A stretch of DNA of 45,099 nucleotides from Bacteroidales bacterium UBA2295 (lineage in GTDB: Bacteria; Bacteroidota; Bacteroidia; Bacteroidales; Tenuifilaceae). Of the stretch, positions 34,394 through 41,424 are shown one piece after another; the first letter of the stretch is position 1, and each line of letters begins with the position of its first letter. The DNA lies in assembly GCA_002345825.1 (NCBI GenBank), contig DDWD01000195.1, forward strand, positions 43,323 through 88,421. The letters are read 5' to 3'. A program made the translations under genes and the position numbers. Under the pieces are notes generated by a model that had not been told where the DNA came from, did not search any database, and was given only the letters and a program-made list of their open reading frames with translations.

Positions 34394-35692
34394 TTATTTT
34401 GATGATTGGAATAGATTTTCCTGTTCTACTTTTTTAACTAGCTTTCCATCCTCAAGCCTGCGCGATATGGCGCTGAAAGGTGATATCACTACCTCTTCCT
34501 CCCCTTCGAGTCCATTGGTTATCTCAATGTTTCGGTTGTCTTGGATTCCCGTTTTTACCCTAACCATCCGCGCTGTGTCGCCAACGGCTACAAATACAAC
34601 CTCAATTTGCTTGGGAGCATTGCTTGCCGACTGATTGGTTGATGGTTCAGTTTTATCGCCACTGGCCAAGCCCGATATGGAGTCGGTGCGTGTTGTAACA
34701 GCCTGAATGGGTATGGTGAGTATATTTGCCTTGGTCATGGTTTGAATATCAACAGTAGTTGACATCCCAGGCCTAAACGGATTGGGTTGGTTGGATTTTA
34801 CAAGGTGATTGTAAGAGTTTTCGAGAAGAAAAATTCGTACCTCAAAGGTAGTAACCTGATCGGTGGCAACACCTGTAACGCTAGCCGAGTTGGCAATTTG
34901 AGTTACCACTCCCTTGAACGTTTGGTCGGGGTATGCGTCAACATAAATGAGCGAGGTGTCGTTTAGTTTTACCCTTACAATATCGTTTTCGTTTACGCTA
35001 ACGCGTGCTTCCATTCTCGATAAATCTGCAATACGTAGAATTTCTGTACCAGCCATTTGTGCGGTTCCAACAACTCGCTCGCCCAGCTCAACGCTAAGTT
35101 TGGATATTGTTCCACTCATGGGGGCGTATATGGTTGTTTTATTTAGATTTTCATAAGCTTCTTTCAACGATGCCTCGGCACTCTCAACGTTAAAAAGGGC
35201 AGCCTTAACATCGGCTTGGGCAACCTGAAAGCTGGTTTTTACGTTCTCAAATTCCGATTCGGATATTGTTTTCTGGTCAAAAAGCTTAGTATTCCTGTTG
35301 TAAGCAAGTTCCGATTGCTGAAGCTGTGCCTGTGCCTGTGTAAGCCTCGCTTTTGCAGAGTTTACAGCCGCTTCGGCTCGCTCCTTCATGGAGATGTATG
35401 TGTCGGGCTTGATACGGCAAAGGAGTTGCCCCTTAGTTACGTTATCGCCCTCTTTTACGGGTAATTCAATGATTTCGCCCGATACCTCGGGGCTAATCTT
35501 TACTTCAATCTCAGGTTGAATTTTGCCGTTGGCAGATATACTTTCGATAATTGTTCTGAACTCTGGCTTTTCAACCACTACGTCAATTGTTTCGGGTTTG
35601 CCAAACTTCCCTGTTTTTTTGCCTACTATGGCTAGCACAATCAGAACTACAACTGCAATTATCAGTATGGGTAATATCTTTTTATTTTTCAT
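34394..35692 (-). CDS. HlyD/MacA-type periplasmic adaptor subunit
   Basis: 432 aa. An N-terminal membrane anchor (ILPILIIAVVVLIVLAIVG) precedes lipoyl-like halves (ISPEVSGEIIELPVKEGDNVTKGQLLCRI; IYAPMSGTISKLSVELGERV) around an alpha-helical hairpin (~95-185; AAVNSAKARLTQAQAQLQQSELAYNR). A beta-barrel and membrane-proximal domain follow. Such adaptors join an inner-membrane pump to TolC. tolC lies directly upstream (13-bp gap), but the MacB-type ABC or RND pump is missing from the window. The gene ends 3 bp before tsaB. Confidence 0.9.
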   Translation of the reverse strand: MKNKKILPILIIAVVVLIVLAIVGKKTGKFGKPETIDVVVEKPEFRTIIESISANGKIQPEIEVKISPEVSGEIIELPVKEGDNVTKGQLLCRIKPDTYISMKERAEAAVNSAKARLTQAQAQLQQSELAYNRNTKLFDQKTISESEFENVKTSFQVAQADVKAALFNVESAEASLKEAYENLNKTTIYAPMSGTISKLSVELGERVVGTAQMAGTEILRIADLSRMEARVSVNENDIVRVKLNDTSLIYVDAYPDQTFKGVVTQIANSASVTGVATDQVTTFEVRIFLLENSYNHLVKSNQPNPFRPGMSTTVDIQTMTKANILTIPIQAVTTRTDSISGLASGDKTEPSTNQSASNAPKQIEVVFVAVGDTARMVRVKTGIQDNRNIEITNGLEGEEEVVISPFSAISRRLEDGKLVKKVEQENLFQSSK

Positions 35693-35705
35693 AATTTGGT
35701 ATAAA

Positions 35706-37046
35706 TTATAGGCTTAATGGGTTTCCTTGGTAAAAATCGAGTATTTTAGATTTGAAAATAAATTCGTACTTGGCGCTTAGCAAATCGGCCTCGGCCTTGG
35801 TTAAGCGAGTTTTTGCAGTGGTGTAATCCAGCGAGTTCACAAGCCCTAGGTTAAACCGTTGTTCAGCATAGCGAAATGCTTCTTCGAGGGCCAACACGTT
35901 TTTCTCCGTTGCATTAAATTTCTTGAGCGCTGCTAAAGCATCGGTATATGCTTGTTGAATTTCTTTGTAAAGCACATTTTTTTCCTGTTCCAGATTGTAT
36001 CGTGCGTTATCGAGCGAAATATATGCATTTGATATGGCGGTTTTTACTTGCCATCCGTTGAATATTGGAATTGATAGGTTTAGCCCGATGCTTAAGCTGG
36101 CATTATCTTTAACCTGATCCATAAACGGATCTTCCGATACTAACGGGTTGCTTTTCAAGAATCGACGCGAACCCGAACTGTAGCTCGATCCAATAGATAG
36201 CCTGGGGCTTTGCCCTCCCTTGGCAATCTGAACACCTTTTTCAGCACTATTAACCCTTAGACCAGCGCTTTTAATTTGAGGTAAAAATTTAACAGCCTGT
36301 TCAAATACATTATTCGGAGAGTTGGAGGGCAGTGACTCTTCAAATCTCTCTAGGTTCGGAACCTCAATGGCAAATCCATCGGTGGTTTTAATGTCGAGTA
36401 TTTGGGTCAAATTAAGATAGGCCAACTCCAATTGGTTTTGTGTGTTTACCAGTTGCAGCTCATCGGTTGCTAGCTGGGCTTCAATTTCAAATAAATTTCC
36501 TTCGGGTAAACTGCCCGCATCAACAAGTTGCTGTGTTCTTTCGATCTGTAGCGTTGTGAGTTCCACTTGTTTTTTTGAAGTCTTAACCAGATCTTCGCTA
36601 AAAAGAATTTGCAGATAAGCAGCCGCAATGTTTAGCGAAATATTATTTTTCAGCTTTTCCACATCGCTGATTGATGCCAAAAGGTTGAATTGCTCTTGCT
36701 TGCGCGTGTTGGAAATCTGAAAGCCATTGAAAAGGGTTACCGACGAGTTAATGGAGAAACTGGTGGCCTCCATATCTTGCGATACTGTATTGGTTCCGTA
36801 GTCAATGGCGCGACCAAAGCTGTAGTTATGGCTGGCCGAGGCGTTGAGGTTAGGGTAAGCACTGAGTTTCGATCGTGTTAGGGCGTTCTCGCTAACCTTT
36901 ACGTTCAGTTCCTGCTGTTTGATTTGGATATTGTTCTCCAGGGCATACTCAATGCAGCGCTCAAGGCTCCAAGTTTCTTGCCCGAAGGTGCTGGTTGCTA
37001 TAAGAATTAAGAAAAGTGTAGATGAGAGGGTAACTAATCGGCGCAT
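35706..37046 (-). CDS. TolC family outer-membrane channel protein
   Basis: 446 aa from the ATG at 37046, giving a normal signal peptide (MRRLVTLSSTLFLILIATSTFGQ). Two outer-membrane efflux repeats follow: WSLERCIEYALENNIQIKQQELNVKVSENAL near the start and PQIKSAGLRVNSAEKGVQIAKGGQSPRLSIGSSYS in the second half, each with long coiled-coil helices. TolC trimers form the exit duct for tripartite pumps. The adaptor gene lies 13 bp downstream, but no pump gene is seen. A palindrome in the upstream region may be an operator. Confidence 0.92.
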   Translation of the reverse strand: MRRLVTLSSTLFLILIATSTFGQETWSLERCIEYALENNIQIKQQELNVKVSENALTRSKLSAYPNLNASASHNYSFGRAIDYGTNTVSQDMEATSFSINSSVTLFNGFQISNTRKQEQFNLLASISDVEKLKNNISLNIAAAYLQILFSEDLVKTSKKQVELTTLQIERTQQLVDAGSLPEGNLFEIEAQLATDELQLVNTQNQLELAYLNLTQILDIKTTDGFAIEVPNLERFEESLPSNSPNNVFEQAVKFLPQIKSAGLRVNSAEKGVQIAKGGQSPRLSIGSSYSSGSRRFLKSNPLVSEDPFMDQVKDNASLSIGLNLSIPIFNGWQVKTAISNAYISLDNARYNLEQEKNVLYKEIQQAYTDALAALKKFNATEKNVLALEEAFRYAEQRFNLGLVNSLDYTTAKTRLTKAEADLLSAKYEFIFKSKILDFYQGNPLSL

Positions 37047-37119
37047 AGGGTGTAGGGTTTCAAAATAAACCACGAAGATAAGGCATTATTTACAAGAATA
37101 GTTTAAAAAAAAGCTAAAG

Positions 37120-37140
37120 GATTACATTTTCATTGTAATC
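37120..37140. promoter_or_regulatory. Palindrome upstream of the tolC-like gene
   Basis: GATTACA-TTTTCAT-TGTAATC is a perfect 7-7-7 inverted repeat 74 bp before the tolC start. TGTAATC recurs downstream as part of ...AAATGTAATCAAATG near 37232. This is a plausible operator for the efflux operon, but the regulator is not known. Confidence 0.4.
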
Positions 37141-37264
37141 GAGTAAAGTATTTGTAACGATAGTATTTATTATAATACATCTAAATGCATTCATACGTAT
37201 TTCCAAATGTTAATCAAATTAGTTAAAACAAATGTAATCAAATGTTTGGATTGTACTAATATGG

Positions 37265-38083
37265 TTACTCCACTTTTAACTCGATATGAAACCCAGCATG
37301 CTTGCGGATATTGATAACCATACCTTCCTCAAAAATAAGGTACTGCCCTTTTAGTCCCATTAGTAAGCCCGAAATACTAGGCTCTTTGGCCAAGTCTTTC
37401 GATACTATTTTGCTTGGAAACTTCAGTACTGGGTACTCAATCTGATACTCTTGGTCGGGAGCAGCTGTAAACTCAAGGTTTTGCTGTGCAACATAGTCCA
37501 GAGCCGTTCTCTTTTTTGCCACAAGCGAGTACTGCTCGTCGTTGCCCATTAGCATTTTGCGCCAGTTGGTTTTGTCGGCCAAAATCTTTTTTAAGGTAAC
37601 CTCTATTAAACCTGCAGTATAGCGATTTTTGGTAATGGCAATTTTTATGGCTCTGTTAGCTCCTTGGTCCACCCAACGGGTAGGCACCTGATGGTAACGA
37701 GTAACCCCCACTTTTAGCCCTCCCGATAGGGCTAGGTAAATATACTGATCAACCAAACAGTTTGCCTTGGCGTACTCCATATCGCGCGCAATACCCTCAT
37801 GGGCACGGCACAGTTCGGGTTTTAGAACGCACTCCTCGGTTTGGGGTACCGATATAAAGCAAGGGTAGCAGTATCCCTGCCCATAGGTTTTTTTTATCTC
37901 TTTACCACAGCTGATGCAGGTAATTTGCCCGGTGTGCACAATTTGTATAGCCTTACCAATTAGATTGTTAAGTACCATTTTGTTGTTGTTTTGTAACAAG
38001 TAGTACTCGGGTTTGATGTAGTACTCATCGCCCGTATTGTGGAATTGCATCTTCCTTAGTTGAGATTCAAAAACAATAGTCAT
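37265..38083 (-). CDS. DUF2797 family zinc-ribbon protein
   Basis: 272 aa. A four-cysteine zinc ribbon is visible near residues 57-77: CISCGKEIKKTYGQGYCYPC. Further on, YIYLALSGGLKVGVTRYHQVPTRWVDQGA resembles the GIY-YIG nuclease core, a likeness noted for DUF2797, with R(W) in place. Function is unknown; a nucleic-acid role is inferred from the fold likeness and ribbon. No signal peptide. It lies 218 bp upstream of the tolC unit on the same strand and is probably transcribed separately. Confidence 0.82.
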   Translation of the reverse strand: MTIVFESQLRKMQFHNTGDEYYIKPEYYLLQNNNKMVLNNLIGKAIQIVHTGQITCISCGKEIKKTYGQGYCYPCFISVPQTEECVLKPELCRAHEGIARDMEYAKANCLVDQYIYLALSGGLKVGVTRYHQVPTRWVDQGANRAIKIAITKNRYTAGLIEVTLKKILADKTNWRKMLMGNDEQYSLVAKKRTALDYVAQQNLEFTAAPDQEYQIEYPVLKFPSKIVSKDLAKEPSISGLLMGLKGQYLIFEEGMVINIRKHAGFHIELKVE

Positions 38084-38400
38084 AATGATCGATTTTAATC
38101 AATAAAAATAGTTTTTTTCAATGACTATATAGCAACAATATTTTGCATTTACTTTAAACCCACGGGTATTGCTGCTATGTATTCAAAATAGATGCTATGC
38201 GTTACCCAGCTACTAATGGGTGTGGTGTAATTCCGCCAGCTACAAATGCTTGGCTTTGCCGAGCCCTTCGGGATTTCACCGCTAATGCGGCTGGCGTTTA
38301 TTACGATTCTTTTCTGCTCTTTATAACAATAACATTTTTTACGTTTTAATAAATTCCACATAAACAGTAAGTTGTGATATATTCCATAAAATACTGGTAA

Positions 38401-38464
38401 AAATATTAGAACTATGTATTGCAAGGTAATGATTAATAATATATATTTGCAAAATATTAGAACT
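38401..38464 (+). repeat. Direct repeat AAATATTAGAACT on both sides of the PspC-operon promoter
   Basis: AAATATTAGAACT occurs at 38401-38413 and again at 38452-38464, 51 bp apart, each followed by (AT)GTATT. They bracket the -33/-7 elements exactly and may be operator half-sites for the PadR protein encoded in the operon. Confidence 0.55.
38419..38449 (+). promoter_or_regulatory. Promoter of the PspC-PadR-PspC operon
   Basis: TTG at 38419-38421 and TATATTTG at 38442-38449 are separated by 20 bp, a full match to the Bacteroidota -33/-7 pair. The first ATG lies 38 bp downstream. Confidence 0.7.
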
Positions 38465-38487
38465 GTATTAAACAACAATGTGTGATT

Positions 38488-39066
38488 ATGAAAAAAACAG
38501 TAACTGTTAGCCTTGGCGGTATGGTATTTTGCCTCGAGGAAGATGCATATCTAAAACTCGATGAGTACCTAAAGCGCCTTGAGCTAAGTTTTGCCAACGA
38601 GCCCGATAGGCGTGAGATTATGAATGATATTGAGGCCCGAATAGCTGAGCACTTCAAGGAGGCTGCACCCCATCAGGATGATGTAATAAGTATATCGCAG
38701 GTTGATCGGGTGATGGAGATTATGGGCGACCCCACCGATCTTGGCGACCAGCAGGAGAATGCAGGGCCAAAGGGTAGGCCTTTCAACAGCAGTGGGAAAA
38801 GGCTTTATCGCGATCCCGAGAATTCGGTAGTCGCTGGTGTGTCATCGGGTTTGGCCTACTATTGGAATATCGACCCCGTGATTATTCGAATCCTCTTCTT
38901 TATTACTGCCTTTTGGGGCGGTGGCGGAGCTTTTGTATATATTATACTTTGGATAGTAATTCCCGAGGCTCGTACAGCGGCCGAAAGGCTTGAGATGACG
39001 GGAGAACCCGTAACTGCTGAGAACATTGGGAAGAGTTTTCAAGGATCATCAAATCAACGTAAATAA
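38488..39066 (+). CDS. PspC-domain membrane protein, short paralogue
   Basis: 192 aa from the ATG at 38488 (a GTG two codons earlier is less likely). Residues 1-~95 form a conserved soluble domain (KKTVTVSLGGMVFCLEEDAYLKLDEYLKRLE ... DVISISQVDRVMEIMGDP) shared with the third gene. The PspC domain follows (~103-160): RLYRDPENSVVAGVSSGLAYYWNIDPVIIRILFFITAFWGGGGAFVYIILWIVIP. PspC in enterobacteria is a membrane sensor of the phage-shock response; whether this one senses envelope stress is inferred. The padR gene starts 11 bp later. Confidence 0.88.
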   Translation: MKKTVTVSLGGMVFCLEEDAYLKLDEYLKRLELSFANEPDRREIMNDIEARIAEHFKEAAPHQDDVISISQVDRVMEIMGDPTDLGDQQENAGPKGRPFNSSGKRLYRDPENSVVAGVSSGLAYYWNIDPVIIRILFFITAFWGGGGAFVYIILWIVIPEARTAAERLEMTGEPVTAENIGKSFQGSSNQRK

Positions 39067-39077
39067 AAACATTAGAT

Positions 39078-39407
39078 ATGAATGCAGAAAACGCAAAAGC
39101 ACAAATGCGGAAAGGAGTTCTGGAGCTATGTATCCTGTCAATCCTTTCGCGTGGCGACTCATACACCACCGATCTGATAAATCAACTTAAAGACGAGCAG
39201 ATGCTAGTGGTTGAGGGAACCCTTTACCCCTTGCTTACCCGCCAAAAAAATGCCGGACTACTAAGCTACCGCTGGGAGGAATCGCCACAGGGCCCCCCTC
39301 GTAAATACTACGCGCTAACTCCACAAGGCGAAGAGTATCTTAAGCAGCTTGAGGAGGGGTGGGATAAGTTGGTTAAAACTGTGAATGCCATAAGGTTAAA
39401 CGGATAA
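39078..39407 (+). CDS. PadR family transcriptional regulator
   Basis: 109 aa, PadR-s1 length. The winged helix is clear: VLELCILSILSRGDSYTTDLINQLKDEQMLVVEGTLYPLLTRQKNAGLLSYRWEESPQGPPRKYYALTPQGEEYL. PadR proteins repress genes for stress or drug responses and usually their own. It lies between two PspC paralogues with gaps of 11 and 10 bp, so it almost certainly controls this operon. The direct repeats around the promoter are its likely sites. Confidence 0.93.
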   Translation: MNAENAKAQMRKGVLELCILSILSRGDSYTTDLINQLKDEQMLVVEGTLYPLLTRQKNAGLLSYRWEESPQGPPRKYYALTPQGEEYLKQLEEGWDKLVKTVNAIRLNG

Positions 39408-39417
39408 GAAGAATACT

Positions 39418-40992
39418 ATGAAAAAATCATTAAAAATTAGCCTGGGTGGAATTGCTTTTACCATTGAGGAAGATGCCTACGCTGCGCTGGAATTATACCT
39501 ACAGTCGCTAAAGGGTCATTTTGGCGACACCGAAGAGGCAAGGGAGGTAACTCGTGATATTGAAGAGCGTGCAGCGGAACTTTTGGTAAAACTGCTTGCA
39601 GGCAAAGAGATTGTCACCATTGAGATGGTGAACGATGTGATTGATACCCTTGGACGGCCCGAGCAAATATCCGACGAAGAAATTGGGGGTGAGAATGAGC
39701 CTTCTGATGCGTCGAAAGAGCGAAGTGCCAAACATCGATTGTATCGCGATCCGCAGAATGCGCTGGTTGCCGGGGTGAGTGCTGGTTTGGGTGCCTACTT
39801 CAACGTGGATCCATTGGTGTTCCGCATACTTTTTGCAATTCTAGTATTGGCCAACGGGCTTGGTGCTGTTATCTACATAATATTATGGATAGTGCTACCG
39901 CAAGCCGAAACCGTTCGCCAGCGGATGGAGATGAGGGGTGAAGAGATGAATCTCTCTAACATTGAGAAGAATATTAAGTATGAATTTGAACAGGTACGTA
40001 ACAATATGAAAAGAAATAGATTTGCCGATGTGATGGAGCGTTTTGTTAATGCTTTAGGTCGTTTTTTTGTGGCACTAGGAGGAGTTTTAGCCGTGGTGGC
40101 CAAGGTTGTGGTTGCTATTATTGCTGTGTTTTTTATTGGCATTGGATTGCTGGGCATAACAGGATCGGTGCTTTCGCTATTCTTAGGCGATACGGTTATT
40201 GCCCTGCTACCTAATTATAGCGGGTTAACAATTGGTCAGCTATTGGGCACAACCTTCGATTTGGGATCGATGCTCTGGATAATTATTCCTGTGTTCCTAA
40301 TTGTCCTAATCCCTTTCTTATCGCTAATTTTTATTGGGTTACGAATGGTATTTAGGTTTAATGTGAGGGGATCAGCAATATTCGTTACTTCGGCCAGCGT
40401 TTGGATTTTTGCCGTGTTGTTGCTTGCTTCAGTTACATTTTTGCAAGCCCGTAGCTTTACAATACGCGAAAGCGTGAAGGATCGCTTTGAGATATCACTT
40501 GCCGATACCACCGCAAATACCCTTTGGCTTGTGGGTGACGAGGATTTTGATTATGGCGATTACAAACCAGAAAAAATTGTAACAATTGACGACTACTCCA
40601 TTGCACAAAATGGTGGTTACGCCAAGATTATTGGTAAGCCAAAGGTTTACATTGCCAAAAGTGATGGTGATAACTTTGAAATGTTGATTGTGAAAAAATC
40701 GCGGGGAGCTACTCGTCAAACAGCGCGCCATAGCGCCGATGCCATAAACTTAGAATATACACTGGTTGGCGATAAGCTAGTGTTAAGCCCATATTTCTAT
40801 ATCCCATACAATCAGAAATGGCGAGTACAGGAGGTTGAGGTAACCATCTTTGTTCCCGAAGGTAAACGGATTCACCTAGAGGAAAATTTGGAAAATATAC
40901 TCAGCAGCGATCAGGAGTACTGCTCATGCTGGCCCGATGAAATGGTTGGAAACATTTGGCAAATGAGCGGTAATCGCCTGATTAAGCAGTAG
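39418..40992 (+). CDS. PspC-domain membrane protein, long paralogue with extra TM and C-terminal beta domain
   Basis: 524 aa. Residues 1-~95 repeat the soluble domain of the short paralogue (KKSLKISLGGIAFTIEEDAYAALELYLQSLK) and ~105-160 the PspC domain (HRLYRDPQNALVAGVSAGLGAYFNVDPLVFRILFAI). A coiled stretch (~175-210) and three to four further TM segments (~210-345) follow. A beta-rich C-terminal part ends in VEVTIFVPEGKRIHLEENL, like the adhesin-like/DUF2154-type repeat used in envelope-stress proteins. Last gene of the operon; the tRNA-Gln promoter starts 26 bp after the stop. Confidence 0.88.
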   Translation: MKKSLKISLGGIAFTIEEDAYAALELYLQSLKGHFGDTEEAREVTRDIEERAAELLVKLLAGKEIVTIEMVNDVIDTLGRPEQISDEEIGGENEPSDASKERSAKHRLYRDPQNALVAGVSAGLGAYFNVDPLVFRILFAILVLANGLGAVIYIILWIVLPQAETVRQRMEMRGEEMNLSNIEKNIKYEFEQVRNNMKRNRFADVMERFVNALGRFFVALGGVLAVVAKVVVAIIAVFFIGIGLLGITGSVLSLFLGDTVIALLPNYSGLTIGQLLGTTFDLGSMLWIIIPVFLIVLIPFLSLIFIGLRMVFRFNVRGSAIFVTSASVWIFAVLLLASVTFLQARSFTIRESVKDRFEISLADTTANTLWLVGDEDFDYGDYKPEKIVTIDDYSIAQNGGYAKIIGKPKVYIAKSDGDNFEMLIVKKSRGATRQTARHSADAINLEYTLVGDKLVLSPYFYIPYNQKWRVQEVEVTIFVPEGKRIHLEENLENILSSDQEYCSCWPDEMVGNIWQMSGNRLIKQ

Positions 40993-41017
40993 ATGTAATT
41001 TTTTCGAAAAAAAGTTT

Positions 41018-41047
41018 TTGCCACTCCAAAAAAAGCTTTTATATTTG
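41018..41047 (+). promoter_or_regulatory. Promoter of tRNA-Gln
   Basis: TTG at 41018-41020 and TATATTTG at 41040-41047 with exactly 19 bp between them. The tRNA starts 33 bp beyond the -7 box. Confidence 0.8.
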
Positions 41048-41079
41048 CCACGCTTTTGCAGAAAAGCAATTTATGGTAC

Positions 41080-41150
41080 TGACCTATGGTGTAATGGTAG
41101 CACAGCAGATTTTGGTTCTGTCGGTCAAGGTTCGAATCCTTGTAGGTCAA
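41080..41150 (+). tRNA. tRNA-Gln (anticodon TTG)
   Basis: 71 nt. Acceptor arms TGACCTA and TAGGTCA pair fully, with A as discriminator. The D-arm contains GGTAATGGTA-like residues, the anticodon stem GCAGA/TCTGT closes the loop TTTTGGT with anticodon TTG, and the T-arm has GGTTCGAATCC. The 3' CCA is not encoded (ACA follows), as is usual in this phylum. It has its own promoter and terminator, so it is transcribed as a single tRNA. Confidence 0.95.
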
Positions 41151-41151
41151 C

Positions 41152-41189
41152 AAAAAACCCCTTGAAACAATGCTTTCAAGGGGTTTTTT
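41152..41189. terminator. Bidirectional Rho-independent terminator after tRNA-Gln
   Basis: Stem CCCCTTGAAA / TTTCAAGGGG (41158-41167 with 41174-41183), 6-base loop, flanked by A6 and T6. It can stop transcription from either side. Confidence 0.93.
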
Positions 41190-41424
41190 GTTTGCCGTTG
41201 TTTTACCAAATTTTTGCATGAGAACAACTAACTCATTGTACCCAAATGCTAGGGGATGGTTAGATAATATTTCACTATACCAAGCAAGTTGTTAACCTTT
41301 TGGTTTTGCTGTTTGAGGATACAATTTGATGGTTTGATTGGATAAATTAAAAAGTTGCATAATGGTACACTAATTTGTAGAAATAGGTTATCTTTATAAT
41401 ATTCTTGTGCAAAAAGTTTATATA

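Larger units (their letters stand above)
38084..38487. other. Intergenic region with several hairpins, upstream of the PspC operon
   Basis: 404 bp without a credible gene. Residues of a structured repeat occupy 38164-38296: GGGTA/TACCC (38164-38168 with 38203-38207), ACCCA/TGGGT (38204-38208 with 38217-38221), a UUCG-type tetraloop in CCCTTCGGG, and CGCCAGC/GCTGGCG (38234-38240 with 38290-38296). Its GC content is higher than the surrounding AT-rich sequence. The 38401-38470 part carries the operon promoter and two direct repeats (separate entries). Confidence 0.5.

Noticed and set aside
38149..38478. 109-aa minus-strand ORF in the gap before the PspC operon
   Set aside because: It runs through the hairpin patch and the operon promoter and has no recognisable domain; low-complexity hydrophobic start and repeat-derived tail.
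41018..41221. 67-aa ORF across the tRNA-Gln locus
   Set aside because: It covers the tRNA promoter, tRNA and terminator, so it is not a gene.
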